Positions 26,713 through 35,936 of a DNA stretch of 64,000 bases are shown here, piece after piece. The DNA comes from Neoroseomonas soli (GTDB taxonomy: Bacteria > Pseudomonadota > Alphaproteobacteria > Acetobacterales > Acetobacteraceae), in assembly GCF_018129065.1 (NCBI RefSeq), contig NZ_JAAEDM010000002.1, forward strand, positions 1-64,000, in the 5' to 3' direction. The position numbers and the translations under genes were made by a program. The notes under the pieces were generated by a model. The model ran no database searches and was not told where the DNA came from. It saw nothing but the letters and a program-made list of their open reading frames with translations. Numbering within the stretch: the stretch's first letter is position 1; every line of letters begins with the position of its first letter.

Positions 26713-27103
26713 GTTCGATTCCTATGACCGCACCCATCGCCTGCTGCGCGGCCGCCGCGCCGAGGCCTCAGGCCGCGACGCCGAGGCCATCGCCGCCGCC
26801 GCGCTGGCGCGCGGCGGTTGGTCCGTCCTCGCCCGCCGCGCCCGCACGCCCGCCGGCGAGATCGACCTGGTCGCCGAACGCGACGGGTTGCTTGCCTTCA
26901 TCGAGGTGAAGGCGCGCCCCTCGCTGTCCGAGGCGGCCCACGCCCTCGGCCCGCGCCAGCGCGCACGGCTGGTCGCGGCGGCGGAATGTTGGCTCGCCGC
27001 CAATCCGGGTCACGGCGAAGCCGGCATGCGCTTCGACGTGGTGATCGTGGCGGCGGACGGCACCGCGCGCCGCATCGCCGACGCCTTCCGCCTGGGCGAT
27101 TGA
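26711..27103 (+). CDS. yraN: YraN family (UPF0102) endonuclease-like protein
   Basis: 130 residues, the family length. [20 protein letters not shown] is followed by the restriction-endonuclease-like core [18 protein letters not shown] with FIEVKARPS (the D...ExK pattern) and VAAAECWLA. The protein is small and soluble, linked to nucleic acid processing in other species, but its function is not firmly established. AGGA six bases before the ATG supports the start. It diverges from ggt with overlapping start codons. Confidence 0.88.
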   Translation: MFDSYDRTHRLLRGRRAEASGRDAEAIAAAALARGGWSVLARRARTPAGEIDLVAERDGLLAFIEVKARPSLSEAAHALGPRQRARLVAAAECWLAANPGHGEAGMRFDVVIVAADGTARRIADAFRLGD

Positions 27104-27140
27104 CGCCGCTTCCGTGCGGCGCCGCGCCGCCAAACGACGA

Positions 27141-27175
27141 CCGGGCGCACAAGGGTCCGGCCCTCATGCGCCCGG
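27141..27175. terminator. Hairpin between convergent yraN and molybdenum hydroxylase genes
   Basis: Nine-base stem CCGGGCGCA / TGCGCCCGG with a 17-base loop that itself can pair (GGGTCCGGCCC). A second G-run/C-run hairpin follows at about 27186-27204, directly before the end of the hydroxylase gene. Confidence 0.45.
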
Positions 27176-27208
27176 TGCGAAGGGGAGGGGGGCTCGCGCC
27201 CCCTGTCC

Positions 27209-29464
27209 TTACGGCTGTTCCAGCCGTTCCGTCACCCGCGGCGGCGACATCGGCAGCGCGGAGAAGCGCTTGCCGAGCGCGTCGTAGACGGCGTTGGCGA
27301 TCGCCGCGAGCGGCGGCACGATCGGCGCCTCGCCCACGCCGCGCACGCCCTGCGGGTGCTTGGGGTTTGGGATCTCGAGCATCACGGCATCGATCATCGG
27401 CACGTCGGAGCAGACCGGCATGCGGTAGTCGAGGAAGGTCGCGTTATCGACCTTCCCGTTCTTGTCGTAGAGGTATTCCTCCGACAGCGCCCAGCCGATG
27501 CCCTGCACCACGCCGCCCTGGATCTGGCCCTCGACATAGCCCGGGTGCAGCGCGCGGCCGACATCCTGCGCCGCCGTGTAGCGCAGCACGCGGATGATGC
27601 CGAGATCGACGTCCACCTCGACATCCACGACATGCGTGGCGAAGCCGGGGTCGGCGCCGGTGGTGTTGAGCTGCACCTGGGTGCCGATCGGCCCGCCCAT
27701 CTCGTTCGCCTTGGCGGCGAGCTCCTTGAGCGAGAGCGGGGGGAACTTGCCGGCATTGTCGCCGGCCGGGAGGGCCATCCCGTCCTCCCACTTCACCGCC
27801 TCGGCGTCGATGTTCCAGATCTTCGCCGCGCGTTCCTTCAACTGCCCGATCACCTTCTCGGTGGACGCGGTCGCGACCATCGCCGAGGCGAAGGTCACGC
27901 GGCTGCCGCCGGTGAGGTTCGAGAAGCCGATCGTCATCGTGTCGCCGATGATGACGTTGACGCGGGAATGCTCGACGCCCAGCAGTTCCGCCACCACGTT
28001 GGAGATCGAGGCGCGGCTGCCGCCGATGTCCGGGTGGCCGGTCGTCACCACGACGTTGCCGTCCTCGGTGATGTTGACCTGGACCGAGGATTCGCCGCCG
28101 GCGTTGTACCAGAAGCCGGAGGCGACGCCGCGGCCGCGCTTCACGCCCGGTCGCGGGTTCCTGTCGAGCGGCGCCTTGTAGTGCGGGTGGGCCTTGATCG
28201 CCTCGATCGTCTCCTTGAAGGTCACCTGGCCGAAGGTCGGGCCATAGAGGGCCTTGTCGCCCGGCTTGGCGCTGTTCCTGATCCGCAGGTCCAGCGGATC
28301 AAGGCCGAGCTTCTCCGCGATCTCGTCCAGCACGCTCTCGGCCGCGAAGGCGCCATGCGGCCCGCCCGGCGCGCGATAGGCCGCGACCTTGGAGCGGTTC
28401 GACACCACCTCGTAGCCGACCGACAGCACGTTCGGGATGGCATAGGCGGAAAGGGAGCAGCCCACCGGCCCGCGCAGCGGCGCACCGGGAAGCCCGCCCG
28501 CCTGCACGTAGAAGGTCGCCTGCGCGGCGACGATGGTGCCGTCCTTCTTCGCGCCGATCTTCACGGTGGACATGGAGCCCGGCGCCGGGCCGGTCGCGCG
28601 CTGCACCTCGTCGCGCGTCATCACCATCTTCACCGGGCGGCCGGACTTCTTCGACAGCATCACCGCGACGGGTTCGAGGTAGATGATCGTCTTGCCGCCG
28701 AAGCCGCCGCCGATCTCGGCCGGGATGGCGCGGATGTTGCTCTGCGGGATGCCCGTGAGCAGCGAGGTCATCGCCCGGACCATGAACTGGCCTTGCGACG
28801 ACGACCAGATCGTGACCCGCCCGTCCGCGGCGTAGGACACGGTGCAGGAATGCGGCTCGATGTAGCCCTGGTGGACCGGGCGGGTGGTGAAGCTGCGCTC
28901 GACGATGACGTCGGCGTCCTTGAAGCCCGCCTCCACGTCACCGGTCTTGAGCACCATGGTGCCGGTGATGTTGGAGGACTTGCCCTCGTGCTTGTTCCAT
29001 TCATGCAGGATCGGGGCGTCGGGCTTGATCGCGTCCTCGATCTCGATGACGTGGGGCAGGACCTCGTAGTCCACCTCGATCAGCGCGCAGGCGGCCGCGG
29101 CAACTTCCTCGCTGATCGCGGCGACGGCGGCGACCGGATGGCCGTGGAACAGCGCCTTTTCCCGCGCCATCACGTTGCGGCACATCCAGCGCATGTCCTG
29201 GATGCCGAGCATCACGGACTTGTCGACCGGGAACTCGACGATGTCCTTCGCCGTGACGATGGCCTTCACGCCCGGCAGCGCCTCGGCCTTCGAGGTGTCG
29301 ATGCCGCGGATGCGGGCGTGCGCGTGAGGGCTGCGCAGCACCTTGCCCCACATCATGCCGGGCATGTTGACGTCGGCGCTGTACTGCGCCCGGCCGGTGA
29401 CCTTGTCGGCGCCGTCGGGGCGGATCGTGCGCTGGCCGATCCACTTGTTGGTCATGTCGTTCAT
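27209..29464 (-). CDS. Molybdenum hydroxylase large (molybdopterin-binding) subunit, xanthine dehydrogenase family
   Basis: 751 residues. The N-terminal a/b-hammerhead domain starts RPDGADKVTGRAQYSADVNM. Molybdopterin-binding parts include PAEIGGGFGGKTIIYLEP, AYRAPGGPHGAFAAES and the catalytic glutamate in VRGVGEAPIVPP near the C-terminus. The loop AYRAPGG differs from AYRCSFR, so this is not a form I CO dehydrogenase; aldehyde, aromatic-acyl-CoA or heterocycle hydroxylation is more likely. Gene order FAD-FeS-Mo (M-S-L) is that of the CO-dehydrogenase-like branch. Its ATG overlaps the stop of the Fe-S subunit (ATGA). Confidence 0.9.
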   Translation of the reverse strand: MNDMTNKWIGQRTIRPDGADKVTGRAQYSADVNMPGMMWGKVLRSPHAHARIRGIDTSKAEALPGVKAIVTAKDIVEFPVDKSVMLGIQDMRWMCRNVMAREKALFHGHPVAAVAAISEEVAAAACALIEVDYEVLPHVIEIEDAIKPDAPILHEWNKHEGKSSNITGTMVLKTGDVEAGFKDADVIVERSFTTRPVHQGYIEPHSCTVSYAADGRVTIWSSSQGQFMVRAMTSLLTGIPQSNIRAIPAEIGGGFGGKTIIYLEPVAVMLSKKSGRPVKMVMTRDEVQRATGPAPGSMSTVKIGAKKDGTIVAAQATFYVQAGGLPGAPLRGPVGCSLSAYAIPNVLSVGYEVVSNRSKVAAYRAPGGPHGAFAAESVLDEIAEKLGLDPLDLRIRNSAKPGDKALYGPTFGQVTFKETIEAIKAHPHYKAPLDRNPRPGVKRGRGVASGFWYNAGGESSVQVNITEDGNVVVTTGHPDIGGSRASISNVVAELLGVEHSRVNVIIGDTMTIGFSNLTGGSRVTFASAMVATASTEKVIGQLKERAAKIWNIDAEAVKWEDGMALPAGDNAGKFPPLSLKELAAKANEMGGPIGTQVQLNTTGADPGFATHVVDVEVDVDLGIIRVLRYTAAQDVGRALHPGYVEGQIQGGVVQGIGWALSEEYLYDKNGKVDNATFLDYRMPVCSDVPMIDAVMLEIPNPKHPQGVRGVGEAPIVPPLAAIANAVYDALGKRFSALPMSPPRVTERLEQP

Positions 29465-29943
29465 CGCGCGGCCTCCCTCATCTCAGCGGCCGTTTCCAGC
29501 ACGGCGCGCACGATCTTGTCGTAGCCCGTGCAGCGGCAGAGGTTGCCGGCCAGGCCGAAACGCACCTCCTCCTCCGTCGGGTCGGGGTTCTTCTCGAGCA
29601 GCGAGCGCGCCGAGATCAGCACGCCGGGCGTGCAGATGCCGCACTGCAGCGCGGCCATCTCCAGGAACTTCTGCTGCAGCGGGTGCAGCTTGTCGCCCTG
29701 GGCCATGCCCTCGATGGTGGCGATCTCGTGGCCCTCGGCCTCGACCGCCAGCATCAGGCAGGAACACATCAGCCGCCCATCGACGGTGATCGAGCAGGCG
29801 CCGCAGTCGCCGGTGCCGCAGCCTTCCTTCGTGCCGGTCAGGCCGAGCGGCCCGCGCAGCGCATCAAGCATCGAGGAGGAGGCGTCGCAGAGGAACTCGA
29901 CCGGTTCCCCGTTGACCGTGGTGGAGACGTGAATCTTGGCCAT
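29461..29943 (-). CDS. Molybdenum hydroxylase small subunit, two [2Fe-2S] clusters
   Basis: 160 residues, as usual. The plant-ferredoxin-like cluster motif GCGTGDCGACSITVDG with a further Cys in SCLML is in the N-terminal half; the helical domain carries CGICTPG and NLCRCTGYDKI for the second cluster. It carries electrons from the molybdenum centre to the FAD subunit. It lies between the FAD gene (4 bp upstream) and the large-subunit gene (4-bp overlap). Confidence 0.94.
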   Translation of the reverse strand: MAKIHVSTTVNGEPVEFLCDASSSMLDALRGPLGLTGTKEGCGTGDCGACSITVDGRLMCSCLMLAVEAEGHEIATIEGMAQGDKLHPLQQKFLEMAALQCGICTPGVLISARSLLEKNPDPTEEEVRFGLAGNLCRCTGYDKIVRAVLETAAEMREAAR

Positions 29944-29947
29944 GGTG

Positions 29948-30817
29948 TCAGTTCCCCCCGGCGCGGCGCGCCGCGATCGCGGCGGTGCGCTTGAGCAGCA
30001 CGCCAGCCACCTTGATGCGGTAGGCGATGGTGCCGCGCTTGTCGTTGATCGGCTTGCAGGCGGCGCGGCAGGCGGCGGCGGCGGCTTCCAGCGCGGCGTC
30101 ATCGAGCCGCGAGCCGATCAGCGCGCGCGCCGCGTCCTCGACGAGCAGCACGGTCGGCGCGACGGCGCCGAGTCCGACGCGCGCGGCCTTCACCACGCCG
30201 CCTTCCAGCACCAGGTTCACGCCCATGCCGACCACCGCGATGTCCATCTCCGTGCGCGGGATCATGCGGAGGTAGGCATCGCCGGACCCCTTCGGCCGCG
30301 CCGGCAGGGTGAAGGAGACGACGATCTCGCCCGGCGTCAGGTTCGTGCGGCCCGGCCCGGCCGGCACCTTCTCGACCGGCAGTTCCCGCCGCCCGTTCGG
30401 CCCCTGGATGGTCACGACCGCGCCGGCCGCAACCATGGCCGGCACGCTGTCCCCGGCCGGCGAGGCATTGCACAGGTTGCCGCCCGGCGAGGCGCGCCCC
30501 TGCACCTGCTTCGACCCGATCAGGTTGACCGCTTCCAGCACCCCCGGCCACGCCTTGCGGAACCCCGCATGTTCGGCCAGCACGGCGCCGGAGACCGCGG
30601 CGCCGATGCGGAAGGCCCCGCCGCCGAGGTCCTCGATCGCCGTCATCTCCGGGATCTTCTTGATGTCGATGATGGTGCCGGGCTTCGCGACGCCAGCACG
30701 CATCTGCACCAGCAGGTCGGTGCCGCCGGCCAGGATCCGCGCGCCGCCCGCGGCGGCGGCGAAGGCGCCCACCGCTTCATCGAGCGTTCGCGGCGCCAGG
30801 TATCGGATATCTGTCAT
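29948..30817 (-). CDS. Molybdenum hydroxylase medium (FAD-binding) subunit
   Basis: 289 residues. FAD-binding motifs ILAGGTDLLVQMRAG and GGNLCNASPAGDSVPAM match the CoxM/CutM family, followed by the C-terminal CO-dehydrogenase flavoprotein domain (DIAVVGMGVNLVLEGG). It is the first gene of the three-subunit operon, and passes electrons to an external acceptor. Its upstream gap of 134 bp to the dioxygenase gene probably holds the promoter. Confidence 0.92.
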   Translation of the reverse strand: MTDIRYLAPRTLDEAVGAFAAAAGGARILAGGTDLLVQMRAGVAKPGTIIDIKKIPEMTAIEDLGGGAFRIGAAVSGAVLAEHAGFRKAWPGVLEAVNLIGSKQVQGRASPGGNLCNASPAGDSVPAMVAAGAVVTIQGPNGRRELPVEKVPAGPGRTNLTPGEIVVSFTLPARPKGSGDAYLRMIPRTEMDIAVVGMGVNLVLEGGVVKAARVGLGAVAPTVLLVEDAARALIGSRLDDAALEAAAAACRAACKPINDKRGTIAYRIKVAGVLLKRTAAIAARRAGGN

Positions 30818-30951
30818 GCTCGCTTTCCATCCCTTGGCACCCCGTCGGCACGGGGCGCCGCCCAGAATCAGGTTCGTTGCATCGGGTGCCCGAGGCTAAG
30901 CCGGTCCAGGCGCGGCCGAAAGCCCCCCCTCCGACCGGCGCCTCCGTCCGT

Positions 30952-31857
30952 TCAGCCGGCGGGCATCAGCTTCGCCGGGTCGGCGCCAACCCGCCCGCCG
31001 CCGTCGCTGGCCTCGCGGGAGAGCGTGAAGTCGTAGCGGATGCCGGGCATCCCCGGCACCGGCGCGTCCGGCTGCCCGGTCGCCGCCGTCACCACCAGGG
31101 ATTTCGAGACGCCGAACACCGTGTCGCTGTCCACATGTTCGTCCTCGGCGAGGTAGAGCGCCGTCACCAGTTCCCGGTAGCCGGGCGCGGAGATCAGGAA
31201 ATGGATATGCGCCGGGCGGAAGCCGTGGCGCGCCTGCCGCCGCACGAACTCGCCCACCGGCCCTTCCATCGGGATGGAGTAGCCGCGCGGCTTCAGCGTG
31301 CGGACGCGGTAGTTGCCCTGGCCGTCGCAGCGCACCCGGCCGCGCATGTCCATCACGGAAGGATCATGCGCCTGCAGGTCATAGAGCCCGTCCGCATCGG
31401 CCTGCCACAGATCGACCCAGGCCCCCGCCACGCCCTTGCCCTCGGCGTCCAGCACCCGGCCGTAGAGCATGATCTCCGGCCCCTTGGAGACCCGGGCGAT
31501 GCTCTCCCCGAGGGCGACCTCGGGCGCCTGCTCGCGGAAGAAGGGGCCGAGCAGGCTGGTCTCGGTCCCCGCCGCCTCACGCCCCTCGGCATCGTGCATC
31601 ACGTTCACCACGCGCGAGAGGCCGAGCACGTCCGACAGCAGGATGAATTCCTGCCGGACCGGGGAGCAGGCCTGCCCCACCGCGGTCAGGAAGGCGATGC
31701 CCTTCAGCCATTCATCGGGCGTCAGCCGCACCTCCCGCGCGAAGGCGTGCAGGTGGCGCACCGCGGCCTCCATGATCTCGCGCATCCGTGGATCGGGGGT
31801 GCCGGCCATCTGGGCGATGACGGCATCGGTGACCTGGTCGGCGTCGAGGTCCTGCAT
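30952..31857 (-). CDS. Intradiol ring-cleavage dioxygenase (catechol/hydroxyquinol 1,2-dioxygenase type)
   Basis: 301 residues. An N-terminal helical dimerisation domain (about 1-100) precedes the catalytic beta-sandwich. The four non-haem Fe(III) ligands align at Y159 (DGLYD), Y193 (PRGYSIP), H217 and H219 (RPAHIHF). It opens catechol-like rings between the hydroxyls in the cytoplasm; catechol and hydroxyquinol enzymes cannot be told apart by eye. GGAGGAAACC before the ATG at 31857 decides the start. It lies upstream of the molybdenum hydroxylase genes on the same strand, which suggests one aromatic pathway. Confidence 0.9.
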   Translation of the reverse strand: MQDLDADQVTDAVIAQMAGTPDPRMREIMEAAVRHLHAFAREVRLTPDEWLKGIAFLTAVGQACSPVRQEFILLSDVLGLSRVVNVMHDAEGREAAGTETSLLGPFFREQAPEVALGESIARVSKGPEIMLYGRVLDAEGKGVAGAWVDLWQADADGLYDLQAHDPSVMDMRGRVRCDGQGNYRVRTLKPRGYSIPMEGPVGEFVRRQARHGFRPAHIHFLISAPGYRELVTALYLAEDEHVDSDTVFGVSKSLVVTAATGQPDAPVPGMPGIRYDFTLSREASDGGGRVGADPAKLMPAG

Positions 31858-31951
31858 GGTTTCCTCCTGGCGGCGCACCCGGCGCCACCCCGCTTCGGCG
31901 GTCAGCCTGCGCGGTGGTGGCCTGGCCGGTCAATGGACGACCGGGGGGCGG

Positions 31952-33988
31952 TCACGACCCCCGTTGCAGCAGGGCCACCACCGCCCGCTGCCAGGCCTCC
32001 CAAGCCTGGTCGGCGGCGGCGCCGGCCTGGTCGGCCTCGCGGCTCGCGGCATTGAGGCGACGACGGGCTTCCTGCTGTTCAGGGCCGGTGCGGTCCTCCG
32101 CCGCCTGGCGGGCGCGGGCCAGCGCCTGGTCCGCGCTGCGATAGGCACGCGCCTTGATCCGCGCATCGTCGAGCAGGCGGCGCAGGTCCTGCATCGCCTC
32201 GACCACCGCGGCGAGGTCGGCGCGGCCCGGCACGTCCGGCCCGACGCGGGCGAGGATCTCCTGCAACCGCTCCAGCGTCCCCGGCCCGCCGGGCAGGCGG
32301 CGCAGGTTCTGCTCGATGTCGAATTGCTGCCAGCGCAGCAGGATGGGCTCGCCCAGGCCGCTGTCCCACAGCGGCGTGTCCTGGCGCACGGCGCGCTCAA
32401 AGGGCAGGCGGATGGTCTGGGTGGAGCCTTCCAGCGTGACCTCGTGCCGCAGGCCGAAATCGCCCTCCGAGACGATGGGGAAGCGCGGCGTCGCGCCGGG
32501 GCGGCGGGGCACGTCGATCACCAGCATGCCGCGCGCGCCGCGCGGGTCGATGGCGACCGCCGTCTCCTCCGTGCGGGCCATGTCCACGCTGACGAAGCCG
32601 CGGCGCAGCGCGATCCGCGTCACCCTGTCGGCGCTGCTGCCGGACTGGGTGTACTGCACGTCCCGGTCGCGGGCGAAGGCGAGGATGCGGCCGTCGCCCG
32701 CGGGCATGGCGCGGATCTCCGCATCGCCGAGGAAGACGCCGGCCTCCGGCCCCTCCGCGCCATAGACCGTCGCGAGGCCGTCCGGCAGCGTGTGCGGGGA
32801 GGCGTTGCGGATGCGCACTGCCTGGAGCGGGTGCCGCGCCGCGAGGTCCTGGATCCACCAGACCCGCTCGGCCGGCAGGCGAATATCGAGGAAGGGGACG
32901 TTCGCCGTCTCCCCGCTGCGGATGGTCACGGGTTCGGCAAGGACGAAGGCGACGCGGCCGGCGGAGGCCTCGGCTGTGGCGGCGGTCGCGGGCTGTGCGG
33001 GTGCGGCGCCGCCGGCGGGTGCTTCGGGCGAACGGGCCCGAGCAGCCATCTGCGGCGCGGCGGCGCTCATCTCCGCCATGCGGCCCAACGCCATGGGCGC
33101 CGGCGCCGGCGGCGGGAGCGGGCGTCCGCCGGTATCGGCGGTGACATGCACCGCCCCGGCGACGCGCACCGGCATCTCCGGCCGCGCCACCGTGATCGGC
33201 TGGTAGATGTTCTGGCGGAACGCCGCCGCTTCGCCGGAGACGAGCGCGAGCCGCACCGCATCCCAGTCGCTGCCCGAGGCATTCTCCACCACGGCCCAGC
33301 CCTGCAGCCGCGCCTGGGGCGGCGTCGCGGCGGGTGCGGCGCCCATCGGCGGCACCAGCAGCCGGTAGGACGGCTTCCACAACGGCGCGCCCGCGACGTA
33401 GAGCACCGCCACCTGCCGGGCACGGTCGGCGCGCAGGCGGATCTCGATGCGCCTCTCATCGGCCGAGCGCGCCGCGGCAAGCGCCTCCGCCGCGCGGGCG
33501 ACGCGGGCGGCGAGGGCGGTGTCGGCCAGTTTCACCTCGTCGCCCTCGCGCAGCAGCACGGTCGCGATGCCGGTGGGCGTGACGAGGGACAGGCGCAGGC
33601 CGCGATCGGTCTCCGCGGCGTCGGCGATGCGGCCGCGCGCGCCGCCGGCCTCGGCCTCCTGCCCGCGCAGGGCGGCGAGGAGGCGGGTGCGGCTCTCGAA
33701 ATCCTCGGGGCGGAGAGGCAGGCCGCGGAAGGCCTCGCCGGCCAGGTCGCGGGCGGGCAGGCGCAGGCCCTCCACCGTGCCGGCCGTGTCCACCACGATC
33801 AGGCTGCGCAGCAGGTCGTCCACGTCGTCGATCGGCGCGCGGAAGGTGACGGAGGCATCGGCCGCGACCTCGCCCGCGCGCTCGACCTGCGCGAGCCCGG
33901 CGGAGGACAGCGTCACGCTGCGCACCGGCAATTCCGTCGCCAGCGCCGTCGAGGCCGTCAGCAGGAAGGCGAGGGTCAGGCGGCGCAT
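31952..33988 (-). CDS. DUF4139 domain exported protein
   Basis: 678 residues. A signal peptide (MRRLTLAFLLTASTALA) is followed by TELPVRSVTLSSAGLAQVER, typical of DUF4139/DUF4140 proteins, then a large beta-rich domain (AGAPLWKPSYRLLVPP). A low-complexity Pro/Ala stretch follows near residue 310, and the C-terminal 100 residues are rich in Ala, Arg and Gln and look coiled-coil (DQALARARQAAEDRTGPEQ). The function of the family is unknown. The first start fits the signal peptide. A 300-residue upstream in-frame extension is rejected as low-complexity antisense to the neighbouring gene. Confidence 0.75.
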   Translation of the reverse strand: MRRLTLAFLLTASTALATELPVRSVTLSSAGLAQVERAGEVAADASVTFRAPIDDVDDLLRSLIVVDTAGTVEGLRLPARDLAGEAFRGLPLRPEDFESRTRLLAALRGQEAEAGGARGRIADAAETDRGLRLSLVTPTGIATVLLREGDEVKLADTALAARVARAAEALAAARSADERRIEIRLRADRARQVAVLYVAGAPLWKPSYRLLVPPMGAAPAATPPQARLQGWAVVENASGSDWDAVRLALVSGEAAAFRQNIYQPITVARPEMPVRVAGAVHVTADTGGRPLPPPAPAPMALGRMAEMSAAAPQMAARARSPEAPAGGAAPAQPATAATAEASAGRVAFVLAEPVTIRSGETANVPFLDIRLPAERVWWIQDLAARHPLQAVRIRNASPHTLPDGLATVYGAEGPEAGVFLGDAEIRAMPAGDGRILAFARDRDVQYTQSGSSADRVTRIALRRGFVSVDMARTEETAVAIDPRGARGMLVIDVPRRPGATPRFPIVSEGDFGLRHEVTLEGSTQTIRLPFERAVRQDTPLWDSGLGEPILLRWQQFDIEQNLRRLPGGPGTLERLQEILARVGPDVPGRADLAAVVEAMQDLRRLLDDARIKARAYRSADQALARARQAAEDRTGPEQQEARRRLNAASREADQAGAAADQAWEAWQRAVVALLQRGS

Positions 33989-34074
33989 GGGCAGGTTCCT
34001 CTCCGCAGGGGCGGCGGAGGGTAGGGAGCGATACGCAGCCGGTCCAGCGCCCCGGACGGGACGCATGAAGCGGT

Positions 34075-34710
34075 TCAGGGGCGGAGCACGATGTCGGCCT
34101 CGGCCAGCAGCGCGCGCGGCTCGATGCGGTCGGCCGGGACGAAGGAGATGATCACGCTTTCGCGCGCCCGCGGATCGCGGATGCCGTTGAGCACGCCGTC
34201 CCGCGCATTGAGCGGTTCCCCCGCGACGTAGAACTGCGTGACCAGCACCGCGCCGCCCGGGCGCGTCACCTGGACATGGATGTGCGGCGTGCGGCCTGGA
34301 TAGGGCGCGGGGCGCAGGGTGCGGAAGGCATAGGCGCCGCGCGCATCGGCGACGACGCGGCCATAGCCCTGGAAGTTGCCGTCGAAGAGCCGCGTCTCCG
34401 GCGCGCGGGGGTGGTTGTAGCGGCCGTTCGCGTCGCATTGCCAGATCTCGACCAGCGCGCCGGGGATGGGCTCGCCCGCCGTGTCGGTGATCCGGCCGCG
34501 CAGATGCGCGACGATGCCCATCGCCTCGGCCGCGGCGCCGCGCACGCGCACCAGGTCGGCATCGGTGTCGGGCGGGAAGGCCACGGGATAGAAGGGGCCG
34601 CGCGTCTGCGCGGGGGTGGCCGCTCGCATCTGCGCGAGGGCGGGCAGCGGCAGCACCAGCCCGCCGGCGGCGAGCGCCAGGCGGCGGCGGGCGAGGGTCG
34701 CGATCGGCAT
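34075..34710 (-). CDS. Exported intradiol dioxygenase-like protein (protocatechuate 3,4-dioxygenase fold)
   Basis: 211 residues. An N-terminal signal with twin arginines (ARRRLALAAGGLVLPLPALAQ) precedes a single intradiol dioxygenase domain without the dimerisation helices of the catechol enzymes. Candidate Fe ligands are Y98 (GRYNHP), Y137 (APYPGR), H143 and H145 (TPHIHV), all present. Secreted members of this group occur widely but have few known substrates. Export with an assembled iron site would fit the Tat route. The start at 34710 is the first codon giving the signal. Confidence 0.82.
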   Translation of the reverse strand: MPIATLARRRLALAAGGLVLPLPALAQMRAATPAQTRGPFYPVAFPPDTDADLVRVRGAAAEAMGIVAHLRGRITDTAGEPIPGALVEIWQCDANGRYNHPRAPETRLFDGNFQGYGRVVADARGAYAFRTLRPAPYPGRTPHIHVQVTRPGGAVLVTQFYVAGEPLNARDGVLNGIRDPRARESVIISFVPADRIEPRALLAEADIVLRP

Positions 34711-34782
34711 GGCGCGCCTCCGGCGTTGATGCGCGATGCTATGCCACGGAACGGCGCGCGGCGGTGTTGCGAAGCGCAACCT

Positions 34783-35370
34783 TCAGATAAGGGCGGGGAC
34801 CAGCGAGGCGACCATCAGCGCCGCCATCCCGACATTGAAGGCGCGCAGCGCGGCGGGCGTGCCCAGCACCCGTCCCGCCCCGGCCCCGAGTCCCGCCCAG
34901 ACCGCGGTGCAGGGGAAGCAGACCAGGGCGAAGGCACCGGCGATGCGCAGCGTCTCCGCCAGCGTGTCGCCGGCCGGCGTCGTGAAGGCCGGGATTGCGG
35001 CGAGGGCGATCATCCACGCCTTGGGGTTCACCCACTGGAACAGCGCCGCGCCGACGAAGCCGAGCGGCGGCCGGGACGGACCCTCGCCCGGCGCGCCCGC
35101 GCGGGCGATCTTCCAGGCCAGCACCAGCAGCCAGGCGGCGCCGCCCCATTTCAGCACGGTGTGCAGCAGTGGCCAGGCAGCGAAGGGGCCCGCGAGGCCG
35201 AGGCCCACGATCGCCAGCATCGCCGCGAAGCCCAGTGTGATGCCGAGCATGTGCGGCACCGTCGCGCGTACCCCGTGATTCGCCGCCGCCGCCGCGACCA
35301 TCAGCACGTTCGGGCCGGGTGTCACGGATGTCGCCACGGCGAAGCCGAGCAGCGGGAGGAGCGTTTCCAT
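34783..35370 (-). CDS. LysE/RhtB family amino-acid exporter
   Basis: 195 residues with five to six membrane helices. The family signature GFAVATSVTPGPNVLMVAAA, the LGITLGFAAMLAIVGLGL helix and FQWVNPKAWMIALAAI are present. It is expected to export amino acids or derivatives across the inner membrane. It diverges from the RidA-like gene with about 100 bp between starts. Confidence 0.9.
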   Translation of the reverse strand: METLLPLLGFAVATSVTPGPNVLMVAAAAANHGVRATVPHMLGITLGFAAMLAIVGLGLAGPFAAWPLLHTVLKWGGAAWLLVLAWKIARAGAPGEGPSRPPLGFVGAALFQWVNPKAWMIALAAIPAFTTPAGDTLAETLRIAGAFALVCFPCTAVWAGLGAGAGRVLGTPAALRAFNVGMAALMVASLVPALI

Positions 35371-35468
35371 GGTTTGAATCTATGTCAGTATCGCTGGCCT
35401 TATTCTGGCGCTCTTGCCGGGACGCCCATGCGCGTGTCGCATGGTGCCGTTGGATGAAGGAGGATGCC

Positions 35469-35936
35469 ATGCCCGACGAAACCCCGGAACAGCGCCTGGC
35501 GGCGCTCGGCCTGACATTGCCGCCGGTGCCGAAGCCGATCGGGACCTATGTGCCGTACCGGGTGGAGGGCGGGTTTCTCTACACCTCGGGCCAGGGGCCG
35601 CGGCGGCCGGATGGCGTACCGGTGCGCGGCAAGGTGCCTTCCGAGATGAGCATCGAGGAAGCCTATGGCTATGCACGCATGATCGGCCTCGGCCTGCTCG
35701 CGGCGGCCGCCGAGGGCGCGGGCGGGCTGGCGAGGCTCAAGGCGGTGAAGCTCCTCGGGATGGTCAATTCGGACCTGGACTTCGAGGAGCACCCGAAGGT
35801 GATCAACGGCTGCTCGGACCTGTTCGTCGCCGTGCTCGGCGAGAATGGCCGCCACTCGCGCTCGGCGGTCGGGATGGCCTCGCTGCCGAACCGCATCCCG
35901 GTGGAGATCGAGGCGATCTTCCGGATCATCGACTAG
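35469..35936 (+). CDS. RidA/YjgF/Rid-family protein (Atu1372-like)
   Basis: 155 residues, the length of the Rid subfamily with an extended N-terminus. PIGTYVPYRVEGGFLYTSGQGP and VKLLGMVNSDLDFEEHPKVI lead to the substrate-site pattern NGCSDLFVAVLG and SRSAVGMASLPNRIPVEIEA, with the arginine that binds imine carboxylates. Rid proteins hydrolyse reactive enamine/imine intermediates. AAGGAGG six bases upstream decides the start. The stop TAG is shared with the boundary of a family B repeat. Confidence 0.87.
   Translation: MPDETPEQRLAALGLTLPPVPKPIGTYVPYRVEGGFLYTSGQGPRRPDGVPVRGKVPSEMSIEEAYGYARMIGLGLLAAAAEGAGGLARLKAVKLLGMVNSDLDFEEHPKVINGCSDLFVAVLGENGRHSRSAVGMASLPNRIPVEIEAIFRIID

Noticed and set aside
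27209-30817. Form I carbon monoxide dehydrogenase (coxMSL)
   Set aside because: Gene order matches, but the large subunit has AYRAPGG instead of the form I loop AYRCSFR.
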